A stretch of 64,000 nucleotides of DNA from DAOUVR01 sp034430535 (GTDB lineage: Bacteria; Chloroflexota; Dehalococcoidia; E44-bin15), in the NCBI GenBank assembly GCA_964443325.1, contig CAYUCL010000006.1:1-64000 (forward strand). The letters run 5' to 3'. Shown piece by piece: positions 51,427-61,210 of this stretch. The position numbers were made by a program, and so were the translations under genes. The notes under the pieces were generated by a model, which was given only the letters and a program-made list of their open reading frames with translations, ran no database searches and was not told the DNA's origin. The stretch's first letter is position 1, and each line of letters starts with the position of its first letter.

Positions 51427-52405
51427 GTACAAGGGCAAGAACATCCTCATTACCGGAGGGGCGGGATGCATCGGCAGCAATCTCACCAAAGCCTTAATCA
51501 AGGCGGAGGCTGCCAGTATCATTGTCCTTGATGACCTGTCTGCCGCTGAGAGGTGGAATGTCCCCGATGACCCCAACGTGGTCTTCATCCAAGGGAGCGT
51601 CTGCGACGACGAAGTCTTGAAGCGAGCGTTTTCAAACAGGCTCGACTTTGTCTTCCATCTGGCGGCGCACTTCGCCAACCAGAATTCGGTGGACAATCCG
51701 GAGACCGACCTTAAAGTCAATGGACTTGGCACACTCAAGATGCTGGAGTACTCCCACCTGGCGGGCGTCGGCAGGCTTGTCTTTGCCTCCTCTGGCTGCT
51801 CGGTCTATGGCAGCCAGGCACCCCTGCCGCTGAAGGAGGACTTCGTTTCCGTTCACCTGGATACCCCCTATCAAATCACCAAGCTCCTGGGAGAACTATA
51901 TTGTAATTTCTTTCATGACTACTACGGCTTGCCAATAGCCATAGCGCGCTACTTCAACGTCTATGGCCCTGGAGAAATACCCGGTGCCTATCGCAACGTA
52001 ATTCCCAATTTCATCTGGTGGGGGCTTCATGGCCAACCTCTGACAATCACCGGTACCGGTGAAGAGACCAGGGACTTCACCTTTGTGGATGACATCGTTG
52101 ACGGCACTCTGCGATTGGGCGTTATGCCTGAAGCACTAGGGCAAGCCTTCAACCTTGCTTCCGAAATTGAGACCAAGGTCATCGATATTGCCACCACGGT
52201 GAATGAACTGACCGGCAACGACGGAGCAGTGCAGTACGTCGGCAGAAGGGATTGGGACAAGATCACAAGGAGAAGAGCCTCTATTGAAAGAGCAAGGGGA
52301 GTATTGGGTTACGAACCCAAGACGCAATTGAAGGACGGGGTCAAGAAAGCCTATGAATGGATAGCTGGGAATCGCGAGAGAATAGAGGAAAGCACAAGGT
52401 TCTAG
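51407..52405 (+). CDS. NAD-dependent sugar epimerase (extended SDR)
   Basis: A 332-residue protein with the NAD motif TGGAGCIGSN, FHLAAHFANQNSVDNP, ASSGCSVYG and catalytic YQITK. ARYFNVYGPGE and a C-terminal substrate lobe (ETRDFTFVDDIVDG) fit the UDP-glucose 4-epimerase/UDP-glucuronate epimerase group. ATG 51407 is preferred (AAGGCAGGA upstream); it overlaps the glycosyltransferase stop by 20 bp. Confidence 0.88.
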   Translation: MKQYIDKYKGKNILITGGAGCIGSNLTKALIKAEAASIIVLDDLSAAERWNVPDDPNVVFIQGSVCDDEVLKRAFSNRLDFVFHLAAHFANQNSVDNPETDLKVNGLGTLKMLEYSHLAGVGRLVFASSGCSVYGSQAPLPLKEDFVSVHLDTPYQITKLLGELYCNFFHDYYGLPIAIARYFNVYGPGEIPGAYRNVIPNFIWWGLHGQPLTITGTGEETRDFTFVDDIVDGTLRLGVMPEALGQAFNLASEIETKVIDIATTVNELTGNDGAVQYVGRRDWDKITRRRASIERARGVLGYEPKTQLKDGVKKAYEWIAGNRERIEESTRF

Positions 52406-52436
52406 AATAGCAGAAGATGCTGTGAAAAGAGGCCAT

Positions 52437-53387
52437 ATGAATCACAATTACGTCGTGGCTGAACCACTAATAGAGACATTCAGAGGCAGCAATATCGATC
52501 TAAGCAATCTGCCAAGAGTTTCGTTCTGCATACCCACCAGGAACAGGGAAAGGAGTCTCAGATATTGCCTCCAGAGCATCGTTACACAGGATTACCCCGA
52601 TATTGAAACCGTGGTGGTAGACAATGGGTCCACCGATGCGTCTGTGGAGGTAGCAAGGGAGTTCACCGACAACGTCTTCACTTGCGATGGGCCGCTGGGT
52701 AAGGTGCGGCAATTCTCGATCGAGAGGAGCAGTGGTGCAATTCTTGCGCTGCTGGATGATGATGTTACACTTCCGCACCAGAAATGGCTGATCAATGCCA
52801 TCAGATATTTCAACTACAGTGACCGCGTCAGCACCGTGTGGCCTCGAAACGTAGCTCCTCCCAGCGCATCGCGCTTCACCAGGCTGTATCTCAATTTCTG
52901 GAAGGTCACTATGGAGGACCGCGTTGCCAAAGGACGGGGTCTTTGCGGTGGTGGCAACGCGTTGTTCCTGAGGAAAGCAATCAAGGAAATCGGAGGTATC
53001 AACACCTCGCTACACTGGGGAGAGGACTACGACTGGGCGGGAAAGCTCAGAGATAGAGGATACCAGGTGGTGTACATCAAGGACCCTATCTGGCATGACA
53101 CCATGATGTCTCTCCGAGAGTTCACCCGAAAGCAGTTCACCGGCGCAGCCACATTCACCACGTCGCAGGGCTTCCGTCTGGTGCAACTGTCGCTCCGTGA
53201 CGTATTCTACGAACAGGTCATACTGGGCACAAAGGGAATGATACTCGGGCTCCTCAGGGAGAGGGACATGTCGTGGTTTCTCTACCCCGCGTTCGTAGGT
53301 GCTAGAACTCTGGCGTTTGGATATACCTATATTTCTTGCCACGCAAGGCAATTATTGAACGACAGAAGATTCAGGATATCTGGATAG
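52437..53387 (+). CDS. Family 2 glycosyltransferase
   Basis: A 316-residue GT-A enzyme: VSFCIPTRNRERSLRYCLQSI, VVDNGSTDAS, LLDDDV as the DxD-type metal site and GGGNALFLRKAI...WGEDYDWAGKL in the acceptor region, typical of rhamnosyl- or galactosyltransferase-like family 2 enzymes. A C-terminal hydrophobic stretch (~285-305) may be membrane-associated. AAGAGG lies 5 bp before ATG 52437. Confidence 0.86.
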   Translation: MNHNYVVAEPLIETFRGSNIDLSNLPRVSFCIPTRNRERSLRYCLQSIVTQDYPDIETVVVDNGSTDASVEVAREFTDNVFTCDGPLGKVRQFSIERSSGAILALLDDDVTLPHQKWLINAIRYFNYSDRVSTVWPRNVAPPSASRFTRLYLNFWKVTMEDRVAKGRGLCGGGNALFLRKAIKEIGGINTSLHWGEDYDWAGKLRDRGYQVVYIKDPIWHDTMMSLREFTRKQFTGAATFTTSQGFRLVQLSLRDVFYEQVILGTKGMILGLLRERDMSWFLYPAFVGARTLAFGYTYISCHARQLLNDRRFRISG

Positions 53388-53471
53388 AATGATAGATCGT
53401 AAACCAGACTGTACTACACCAAGGTATGAAAATATCGTTTTGCCAAGCAACAAAGAAGAGGAGAGTAAGCG

Positions 53472-54398
53472 ATGCTAAAGACACTGATGACAAAGTTGAT
53501 TTATCGGGCTCATACATCACGATATTTTCCTTTTAGAAATGGAGTGACCCAAGTAGTCCTCATACTGTTCTACAGAGGATTGAAATTGATTAGAAAAAAA
53601 ATGACCTTCATAACTACAGTCGGCGAAATAACGTATGAAGTGGACCTTCACGAAAAAATGGATTTTCAGTTGTACTTTTTGGGTATTTATGAGCAAGAGG
53701 TCACTTGGGCTACCGATTTGTTGTGTCGAGAAGGCATGACTGTCCTGGATATTGGGGCAAATGCCGGATTTCACACATTTCGTTTTGCCAGATTGGTGGG
53801 TTCAGAAGGAAAAGTAATAGCATTTGAACCAATGGCAAACGCTTTTGCAAGACTTAACAGAAACATGGTACTGAATAGTTACAACAATATCATCCTTGAA
53901 AAGCTAGCAATCTCAAATGAGAGCAAGCGCAATCAAGTCGTTGATTTTAGAACAAGTTGGCTGCTGGATCAACCTAGCTTTCCTCAGGCTGACAATGTTG
54001 CCCGAGAAAAGGATGTCGTTGATTTCATTACTTTGGACGAGTACCTGAGGGAAAAGCAATATAACAAGGTTGATCTCATTAAGATTGATGTTGATGGCTA
54101 TGAGCTTAAAGTTATTCAAGGTGCAATTGAAACACTGAAATTACACAAGCCTTTCCTCCTGCTCGAAATCGGACCAAAATCCATGGAGACAGTAGAGGAC
54201 AAAGCAACGGATCTGGTATCTCAACTTTCAGATTTAGGCTATGAATTCTATTGGTATTCTCCTTCGAAACGTAAGATTAAGAAATATCCAAGCTTAGATT
54301 ACTTCATAGAGTCAATACTCTATGAAGGAGAATCAACTAACTATGTTTTGAGTGTAAAGGATTTGTCGGCAGTGCATGAAAGCAAGTGCATTAGTTGA
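53472..54398 (+). CDS. FkbM-family methyltransferase
   Basis: A 308-residue protein with a membrane-proximal N-terminus and a FkbM SAM domain: VLDIGANAGFHTFRFARLVG (~95-115), VIAFEPMANAFARL, then FITLDEYL...VDLIKIDVDGYELKVIQGA and PFLLLEIGP. It probably O-methylates a sugar of the surface glycan. GAAGAGGAGAG precedes the ATG. The gene is more AT-rich than its neighbours, which may indicate transfer. Confidence 0.85.
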   Translation: MLKTLMTKLIYRAHTSRYFPFRNGVTQVVLILFYRGLKLIRKKMTFITTVGEITYEVDLHEKMDFQLYFLGIYEQEVTWATDLLCREGMTVLDIGANAGFHTFRFARLVGSEGKVIAFEPMANAFARLNRNMVLNSYNNIILEKLAISNESKRNQVVDFRTSWLLDQPSFPQADNVAREKDVVDFITLDEYLREKQYNKVDLIKIDVDGYELKVIQGAIETLKLHKPFLLLEIGPKSMETVEDKATDLVSQLSDLGYEFYWYSPSKRKIKKYPSLDYFIESILYEGESTNYVLSVKDLSAVHESKCIS

Positions 54399-54516
54399 GA
54401 AAAATATTAGCGTGAACTATGTGAGTAGTATTACGATTTGTGTTGCGAAATTTTATTTATCCGGCAACAGCTAGTTTGATTGTAGCGGAGAAGTGCAAAT
54501 CAGAGGTCGAAAACCA

Positions 54517-55692
54517 ATGAAAATCCTTCAGGTGATATCTTCTTTCCCGCCGGCATATGCATATGGTGGTCCTCTCAAGATGGCTTACGGTATTTCGAAG
54601 GAGCTGGCAAGAAGAGGGCATGAAGTCACTGTTTATACGACCGATGTCTACGATGCCCAGTGCCGCTTCAAACAAATCCAAAATCCGAGCTATATGGACG
54701 GTGTAAAGGTTCACCGCTTTAGAAATGTTAATAACAAGCTTGCCCATGGAAACCTTGCTATCGCTCCAATGATGGCACGCGCATTAGACAGGAACATCGC
54801 CAATTTCGATATAGCTCACGTGCATGAAACTCGTACCTTTCAGGCGATGATTGTACGCCACTATGCGAACAAACACGGCATTCCTTACGTATTACAGGCT
54901 CGCGGCTCTCTTCCTAGGATAATGGCCAAACGGAGACTGAAGATGGTGCTTGACGTTGTGTGGGGCTACAAGTTGCTAAGGGATGCTGCAAAGGTGATTG
55001 CTCTCACAGAAGCCGAAGCTCAGCAATACAGAAGCATGGATTTAACCAAGGACAGAATTGAGATCGTTCCCAATGGAATCGACCTCTCGGAATTTAATGC
55101 TTTGCCGCAAAAGGGCGAATTCAGAAGGAAATATGGCATCGGTGATGACCAAAAGCTACTTCTTTATCTGGCTAGGATCCATAAGATAAAGGGGCCAGAC
55201 CTCCTAGCGAAAGCATTTGCTGGACTTCGGGGAGAAATTGGAGATGCCAAGCTGGTGGTAGTCGGCCCAGACGATGGATATCTGTCAACGCTAAGACGAC
55301 TGATAAAGGAACTGGGCATTGAACAAAGGGTCATGTTCACTGGTCCACTCTATGGACAAGATAAGCTATCAGCCTATGTTGATGCTGATGTATATATCTT
55401 GCCCTCATTCTACGAGGTTTTTGGTAATACAGCACTTGAAGCATGTGCCTGTGGCACACCAGTGATGGTAACCGACCGTTGTGGTGTAGCAGACTTTGTC
55501 GGAAGGGTTGGATGCGTCGTGGGATATGACGAAGACCAGTTGCGAGATGGGCTCTTGAGAATGTTGTGCAATGGGATTTCAAGGAGGAGGTTGGGGGACG
55601 AAACTAAGCGGCTGGTGGGGGAAGAGTTTGGGTGGGACGTGATTGCAGGGAAACTGGAGGATCTTTATGAGCGTATTCAGAATAGAGGATAA
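54517..55692 (+). CDS. Family 4 glycosyltransferase
   Basis: A 391-residue GT-B enzyme: MKILQVISSFPPAYAYGGP at the N-terminus, IVPNGIDLSEFN, LLYLARIHKIKGPDLLAKAF, VVVGPDDG, and EX7E region YILPSFYEVFGNTALEACACGTPV. ATG 54517 is preferred to GTG/ATG starts upstream because the GT4 fold begins there. It is preceded by a ~120-bp gap and followed by an AsnB-like gene. Confidence 0.9.
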   Translation: MKILQVISSFPPAYAYGGPLKMAYGISKELARRGHEVTVYTTDVYDAQCRFKQIQNPSYMDGVKVHRFRNVNNKLAHGNLAIAPMMARALDRNIANFDIAHVHETRTFQAMIVRHYANKHGIPYVLQARGSLPRIMAKRRLKMVLDVVWGYKLLRDAAKVIALTEAEAQQYRSMDLTKDRIEIVPNGIDLSEFNALPQKGEFRRKYGIGDDQKLLLYLARIHKIKGPDLLAKAFAGLRGEIGDAKLVVVGPDDGYLSTLRRLIKELGIEQRVMFTGPLYGQDKLSAYVDADVYILPSFYEVFGNTALEACACGTPVMVTDRCGVADFVGRVGCVVGYDEDQLRDGLLRMLCNGISRRRLGDETKRLVGEEFGWDVIAGKLEDLYERIQNRG

Positions 55693-55719
55693 CTACTGTC
55701 AGGGATATGGAATGGCGAG

Positions 55720-57606
55720 ATGAGTGGTATATGCGGCATAGTGCAAAGGGAACATGATATCCTACCCCAGAATCTGGAGCCTATGGTTAAGGCCATGGAG
55801 CATCGTGGTCCAGACGGTGCTGGCACAAGGTACTTTCCGGGAGTGGGTTTAGGCAATACTAGACTTGCCGTTATTGATCTCACCTCCGCTGGCAATCAAC
55901 CAATGACCAATGAGGACGGCACTGTTTGGATTACTTATGATGGTGAAATTTATAACTATGGCGAACTCCGGGACAAGCTAATCAGCAAGGGGCACAGATT
56001 CAGCTCTGCAACCGATACCGAGGTCATCATTCACTTGTATGAGGAATACGGCAAGGATTGCCTTGGCTATCTGCGGGGAATGTTTGCTTTTGCTATCTGG
56101 GATGAGAGAAACAAGAGTCTTTTTCTAGCAAGAGATAGACTGGGTGTCAAGCCTCTGTACTATGTATATTATGGAGACAGGCTTATCTTTGCTTCAGAGA
56201 TTAAGGCTATCCTCTCTGCCAAGCTTTTACCTAAGAAACTCAATACCCAAGCAGTATTGGCCTATTTCTTGTTTGGCTCAATCCCGCCTCCACTTACCAT
56301 CTTCGAAGGCGTAAACGTTCTCCCCCCAGGGCACCATATGGAGCTTCAAAATGGGCGTATGAATCCCCAAAGCTACTGGGAGCTTTCTTTCCAACCAAAA
56401 GAGAATATTGGGAAGGAGCAAGCCACCACCGAGCTCAGATCGCTACTGGAACAGGCTATGAATTCTCATATTATGAGTGATGCTCCATTAGGTGCCTTTA
56501 TCAGCGGTGGTATTGACTCTTCAATTATAGTCGCAATTGTGAGTAGGCTGATTAGCAGTCCTCTAAGGACTTTCAGCATCACCTTTCCTGAAATATCCTT
56601 CAGCGAGTCTCATTTTGCTAGGCTCGTGGCTGCGAGGTTTGAAACTAATCATACCGAATACGAGGTTACCAGCGACAATGTCAAGGACCAACTTACCGCC
56701 ATAATCCGCGCTATGGACCAGCCAACGGTAGACGGGGTCAATACCTACTTCGTTTCCAAAGCCGCCAGGGAGGCTGGAATCGTAGTAGCCCTATCTGGGC
56801 TTGGAGGTGATGAGCTCTTTCATGGCTACTCAAGCTTCACGGCGATTCCCAGGATGCACCGAAGACTGACCCCGTTGCGATATATGCCTGTCAGCATGCG
56901 GAAGCCGTTCTGCTGGCCCCTTTCCCGGGGTGCCCTTGGAGGACATGGTAAGAAGTTAGCTTATCTGATATCTAGCGCTCTCTCCATAGAAGACATCTAC
57001 TTCGCGTGGAGGTCTTGCTTTGTGGATAGTGATCTAGCTTGCCTGATTAACCCAGATGTCTGGCGTCAGGAGGACCTATCTGTGGGATCAGAGTATGTAA
57101 AAAGCATGGGTAGGAGGTGTAATGCTCGTGATCCTGTGGACAGAATATCCTTCTTGGAATTGATGACATATATGAGTAATCAGTTACTTTGGGATACCGA
57201 TGTGATGAGCATGGCACATTCCCTAGAAGTGAGGACTCCTTACTTGGACGATGTTCTGGTGGAATTCGCCTCCAAATTGCCCGCCAACCTTAGGAAGGCT
57301 GAGGGACGGCCAAAAGGACTGTTGCTAGAGTCAGTAGATGGTCTTCTGCCTCCGGAGGTCGTTGAGCGAAAGAAAATGGGGTTTGAGTTCCCATTTTATC
57401 TATGGCTTAGGGAAGGTCTAAGACCTTTAGTGTCAGAGGTTTTGTCTCCAAAGAACATTGAACAGCTCGGTCTACTTCAACCCAGAGCGGTTAGTTCCTT
57501 ATGGCAGAATTTTCTCCATAGTAAGAAAGGTATTGGATGGTCAAGAGTTTGGGCAATACTTATCTTTCAGCTCTGGTGCAATGAGGTGCTAAGATCTCAG
57601 TCTTAG
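55720..57606 (+). CDS. AsnB-like amidotransferase lacking the glutaminase Cys
   Basis: A 628-residue protein of asparagine-synthase-B length and order. The N-terminal Ntn-glutaminase domain (1-~200) starts MSGICG: codon AGT gives Ser2 where AsnB has the nucleophile Cys. The oxyanion Asn of YNGEIYN is D74 (YDGEIYN). The synthetase domain looks intact (GAFISGGIDSSIIVA PP-loop, LSGLGGDELFHGY, DVMSMAHSLEVRTPYLD). It may use free ammonia or act as an amide- or adenylate-forming enzyme in glycan decoration, as AsnB homologues in glycan clusters often do. Confidence 0.9.
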   Translation: MSGICGIVQREHDILPQNLEPMVKAMEHRGPDGAGTRYFPGVGLGNTRLAVIDLTSAGNQPMTNEDGTVWITYDGEIYNYGELRDKLISKGHRFSSATDTEVIIHLYEEYGKDCLGYLRGMFAFAIWDERNKSLFLARDRLGVKPLYYVYYGDRLIFASEIKAILSAKLLPKKLNTQAVLAYFLFGSIPPPLTIFEGVNVLPPGHHMELQNGRMNPQSYWELSFQPKENIGKEQATTELRSLLEQAMNSHIMSDAPLGAFISGGIDSSIIVAIVSRLISSPLRTFSITFPEISFSESHFARLVAARFETNHTEYEVTSDNVKDQLTAIIRAMDQPTVDGVNTYFVSKAAREAGIVVALSGLGGDELFHGYSSFTAIPRMHRRLTPLRYMPVSMRKPFCWPLSRGALGGHGKKLAYLISSALSIEDIYFAWRSCFVDSDLACLINPDVWRQEDLSVGSEYVKSMGRRCNARDPVDRISFLELMTYMSNQLLWDTDVMSMAHSLEVRTPYLDDVLVEFASKLPANLRKAEGRPKGLLLESVDGLLPPEVVERKKMGFEFPFYLWLREGLRPLVSEVLSPKNIEQLGLLQPRAVSSLWQNFLHSKKGIGWSRVWAILIFQLWCNEVLRSQS

Positions 57607-57719
57607 CTTGGCTGCAAAAGCTGGGACAGAGTAAGAAACCTATTTAGAGGATAGTTAACATATGGATTTGAATATGAATGCCTACGCGTAGAACTAGCAT
57701 GACGTCTGGTTTCACTGTG

Positions 57720-57846
57720 CTTTCTGAGTAGGCGGTTTGAGATTGAAGATAGCGTAGGTAAAGCGACCCACGCTGGGGAGTACCTCAGCAATGGTGAAGA
57801 AAATAGAAAGCGATATGTCCTGCGTTTTATGGAAAGGCCTAGATAA
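57720..57846 (+). pseudogene. Possible gene relic between asnB-like and GT genes
   Basis: A stop-to-stop frame without start codon reads LVSLCFLSRRFEIEDSVG, then KATHAGEYLSNGEENRKRYV up to TAA at about 57845. It looks codon-like but is not recognisable. It may be the tail of a deleted gene. The rest of the 288-bp gap shows nothing. Confidence 0.2.
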
Positions 57847-57894
57847 TTGGTATCAGCACTGGTGATAACCATGCAAAAAGAGGAGTCATAGGAA

Positions 57895-59061
57895 ATGCCG
57901 AAGCTTAGCCTGAATCTTCTCTATTATGCCCCCGTTGGGCTGCATCAAGGCATGGGTGGGGGAGGGCGGTTTATAAATATGGTAGATATTCTTGAGCGAC
58001 TGGAAGTAACTACCCAACTGATATCTTATCGACCAGATGCAAGATTTAAAATCACGCATGAGCGAGAGAGCGATATTCTGAGGAAAACAACAATTCATGT
58101 TCCAGAGTCTCTTCCCAAGTTCTTGAAAGCGTTTTCAATCCCCCTAATGCTCATGTATGGGCTGAGATATGCTAATAGAAGTGACATCGTATTTGCCCAT
58201 GGACCTACTGTTGTATCTGGGTTTCCGGCTATGATCCTGGCGAAAATGTTCAGGAAACCATTGGTCGTTGATCACATGGATATCAATGATGCCCCTTCCT
58301 TCATTTACAACTTTGTATTAAAAAACTCAACTTTTATTCTTGCAATAAGCCATTACCTGGAAAACGAAGCTAAAGAAAAGGGTTGTAGAAATGTAGTATA
58401 CATTCCAAATTCCGTAGATACAGACTACTTCATAAGAGATGTCTCGGTAGGTAGAAGAATCAGGAAGGAACTAGGAATCGGTGATAACGAGATTGTAGTT
58501 GGGTATACAGGCTCTTTCTGGAACGTTCACGGTGTCTCGATTCTCCTGAAAACGTTCAGTAGGCTAGTAAAAAGACATGCTAATATCAGACTCATGGTAG
58601 TCGGTGGGGAGATTTCAGCAGCGTCTGACAATGTACCACTCCTGATAGAGAAATTGGCTTTGGAAGAGAAAGTGTCTGTTATCCCGCCACAGCCATATGA
58701 ATCGGTGCCGGGATATCTCTCCGCGTGTGATATTGCCTGTGCGCCAATAATCGATTGCGAAGAGACCAGGGCGGCGATGCCGATAAAGATTTACGAGTAT
58801 ATGTCAATGGGTCTACCAGTGGTTGCATCCGCTGTAGGTGGAATCTCGAATCTTATTAAAAACGGTGTCAACGGCTTTCTGGTTATGCCTGCGGATGAAA
58901 TCGATTTAGAAAAAACTCTGGAATACGTTGCACAAAACCTTGAGTCAGCAAAGGAAGTAGGAAAAAGAGCAAGGAAGGAAGTAGTTAGTAATTACAGCCA
59001 AAGGGCAGCTATGGAGAAGGTTGGGGAGATATTTGAACGTGCGCTCGCTAGGTCGGTCTAG
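57895..59061 (+). CDS. Family 4 glycosyltransferase
   Basis: A 388-residue GT-B enzyme: N-terminal GGGGRFINMVDIL, VYIPNSVDTDYF, VVGYTGSFWNVHGVSILLKTF, IPPQPYESVPGYLSACDIACAP and EX7E-like MPIKIYEYMSMGLPVVASAVGG. GAGGAG lies upstream. It follows the AsnB-like gene after a 288-bp gap. Confidence 0.88.
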   Translation: MPKLSLNLLYYAPVGLHQGMGGGGRFINMVDILERLEVTTQLISYRPDARFKITHERESDILRKTTIHVPESLPKFLKAFSIPLMLMYGLRYANRSDIVFAHGPTVVSGFPAMILAKMFRKPLVVDHMDINDAPSFIYNFVLKNSTFILAISHYLENEAKEKGCRNVVYIPNSVDTDYFIRDVSVGRRIRKELGIGDNEIVVGYTGSFWNVHGVSILLKTFSRLVKRHANIRLMVVGGEISAASDNVPLLIEKLALEEKVSVIPPQPYESVPGYLSACDIACAPIIDCEETRAAMPIKIYEYMSMGLPVVASAVGGISNLIKNGVNGFLVMPADEIDLEKTLEYVAQNLESAKEVGKRARKEVVSNYSQRAAMEKVGEIFERALARSV

Positions 59062-59135
59062 CAGATGCATGAAGCGCCGTTCGGCCTATATGGTCCTGAG
59101 CCGAGCCTTAAAAGAAATCGAACGGAGGTAAACAT

Positions 59136-60098
59136 ATGGCAGAGGTCGTGCTTACCCCTTTCCTCATGGAGAATTTGGCATGTCCTATATGCAAGGCGAA
59201 CCCATTGGTGGTTGAAGAAGGCTGCTTGATTTGCCCTGTTTGCGCCAGGCGGTTTGCCAACAAAGATGGCATTTGGTATATGGCACCCGATTACTTACAT
59301 GGTGATACTTTGTTCTTAAAAGAAGACGTGGATAAAAAGTATGTGAAGAATCTAGCCGAGGTGATAGACAGGTCAGATAAACATATAGGAGAGCGCTATG
59401 ATATGAAGGCGATGATGCCAGGGACATTACGGGAGCTCATCGAGAGAGTGACGGCTTTTGAGTTGCTGGGTCTAAAGGGAGGGGAGTATGTCCTAGATGT
59501 AGGTGCTGGCACCCTGCGAAATGGCATATATGCTCTACAAAAGGGTGCGGAGGTAGTATGTGCAATTGATTTGATTCCCGGCATGCTTGAGTGGGGAAAA
59601 GCAAAGGCTGATGAAAGAGGTTTTGACGGTAAAGTGAGCGCTATTGTGGCTGATGCGCGCTTCATACCATTCCGAGACGGCGCGTTTCACAGCATAATTT
59701 CTCTGGAGCTGGTGGAGCATATTCCCATAGGAGCAGACATGGTTTTTAGGGAGATATTCAGGGTTTTGAAACCTGGGGGAACAGCTGTAGTTAATGTTTG
59801 GAGTATAGCTACCCATACCACCAATAGACATCAAAAGAATATGGGATACTTTTATAATAATGCGTTTTACAAGTTCTACTTCCGCAGGGAATTCCTAGAC
59901 CTCTTTTCTGACATAGATTTCACTAGGAAGGAGCTATATGGGCACTATTTAGTGCCATTCATAGGTTATTTGCTGTGCAAAATGAAGATTCCCCGTTCCG
60001 TGGGCTTCAGTCTAGCAATTGAGCGAATTGTAAGGCGTTGTTGCCCACGGCTATCCATATTGCTGGGCCGATTCCTCGTAGTGAAGTTAGAGAAGTGA
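59136..60098 (+). CDS. Class I SAM methyltransferase with Trm112-like zinc head
   Basis: A 320-residue protein. The first ~50 residues hold two C-x-x-C pairs (CPIC, CPVC) and resemble the Trm112-like zinc domain fused to some methyltransferases. From ~105 a class I fold follows: VLDVGAGTLRNGIYALQKGAEVVCAIDLIPGML, VADARFIPFRDGAFHSIISLELVEHI, FREIFRVLKPGGTAVVNV. It probably methylates a sugar or lipid of the glycan pathway. CGGAGG precedes the ATG. Confidence 0.87.
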   Translation: MAEVVLTPFLMENLACPICKANPLVVEEGCLICPVCARRFANKDGIWYMAPDYLHGDTLFLKEDVDKKYVKNLAEVIDRSDKHIGERYDMKAMMPGTLRELIERVTAFELLGLKGGEYVLDVGAGTLRNGIYALQKGAEVVCAIDLIPGMLEWGKAKADERGFDGKVSAIVADARFIPFRDGAFHSIISLELVEHIPIGADMVFREIFRVLKPGGTAVVNVWSIATHTTNRHQKNMGYFYNNAFYKFYFRREFLDLFSDIDFTRKELYGHYLVPFIGYLLCKMKIPRSVGFSLAIERIVRRCCPRLSILLGRFLVVKLEK

Positions 60099-60281
60099 TT
60101 GACAGCATATCGGGTGACCAATGGTGTCCAGTGCGCTTACGATTGGAAAATCAAGCTTTGATGACGTTATCTGGGCTCCGGGAAGGTGAGAGCCCGAGGT
60201 AACAGAATGGTAGAACGAGAGATGAAAATGTTATCCAGATAGAAGGGGAGACGAAGTTTATGGAGTATGTGACAAGTAGTT

Positions 60282-61133
60282 ATGAAACGCGGTCGTGAAG
60301 GTTATCCTCAGCAAATGCGAGATGTGAAGCGTATCCTGGACAGGGTCTTTGTGTACTCTGGGTCAAAAGCATTGTATTTTGGCGTCAAAAAGAAGGATGA
60401 GCATTCAATAAAGTGCCCAATACTGCTGTACCACACGATAGGCGATGGCGCTCTTTCGCCACGTCTACTGACTGAGCACATTGACTTCCTTTCTTCCCGT
60501 TTTCAGTTAATAACTCTAAGAGGTCTGTACCAAGGAGTAACCAGCGGTAATCTCCCCCAAAACCCCCTTGTTATAACCTTTGATGATGGGTATAGAGATA
60601 ATTATGAGCTTGCTCTGCCAACACTTGAGAAATATCAAGTTGTCGCCACTGTATTTGTAGCCACAGGATATGTGGGCAGTCAATTTCAAGGGAAACCAAC
60701 CATGACTCCAGGACAGATTAGAGCACTGGCAGACTATGGTATCGAGATAGGAGGCCATAGCGTGACACACCCTGACCTAAGGCAGCTAAACCGATGCGAT
60801 CTGAGAAAGGAACTGGCGGCAAGCAAAGCCAGACTTGAGGACATCACGGGTGTTGAACTGGTTTCATTTGCATATCCAAGCGGACTCTATAACTCCGAGG
60901 TCGTAGAAATGGTTGAAGAGGTCGGGTTCAAAATAGCTGTAACCACGGTTCATGATTTCCTGGTGAACCCGGACAGGCTATTTGTGTGTCCACGCCTTCT
61001 GGTATATTCGTATGACTCTTGTAAGGATTTAGAAGCAAAACTAAATGGCGACCAACACTGGCTGAAGATGGCTCACATAGTCTCCCTACCGATGCTAAGT
61101 AGGCTGGAGGCTAAATCTGTTATTGGGGGGTGA
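60282..61133 (+). CDS. Polysaccharide deacetylase (NodB/CE4)
   Basis: A 283-residue CE4 enzyme: ILLYHTIGD, TFDDGYRDNYELALP with the catalytic D-D pair (~99-104), GGHSVTHPDLRQL as the metal-binding H-x-x-x-H, and FAYPSGLYN. It would remove N-acetyl groups from a glycan. No clear signal peptide, although the first 35 residues are basic and partly hydrophobic. The ribosome-binding site before ATG 60282 is weak; ATG 60315-60320 region is an alternative. Confidence 0.88.
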   Translation: MKRGREGYPQQMRDVKRILDRVFVYSGSKALYFGVKKKDEHSIKCPILLYHTIGDGALSPRLLTEHIDFLSSRFQLITLRGLYQGVTSGNLPQNPLVITFDDGYRDNYELALPTLEKYQVVATVFVATGYVGSQFQGKPTMTPGQIRALADYGIEIGGHSVTHPDLRQLNRCDLRKELAASKARLEDITGVELVSFAYPSGLYNSEVVEMVEEVGFKIAVTTVHDFLVNPDRLFVCPRLLVYSYDSCKDLEAKLNGDQHWLKMAHIVSLPMLSRLEAKSVIGG

Positions 61134-61210
61134 AGACCATGACTACCGATGGGGAGAGAGAAAGATACTAACTTTGCAAGCTGGATGTGACTCAATAGGA
61201 GGTAATCATC

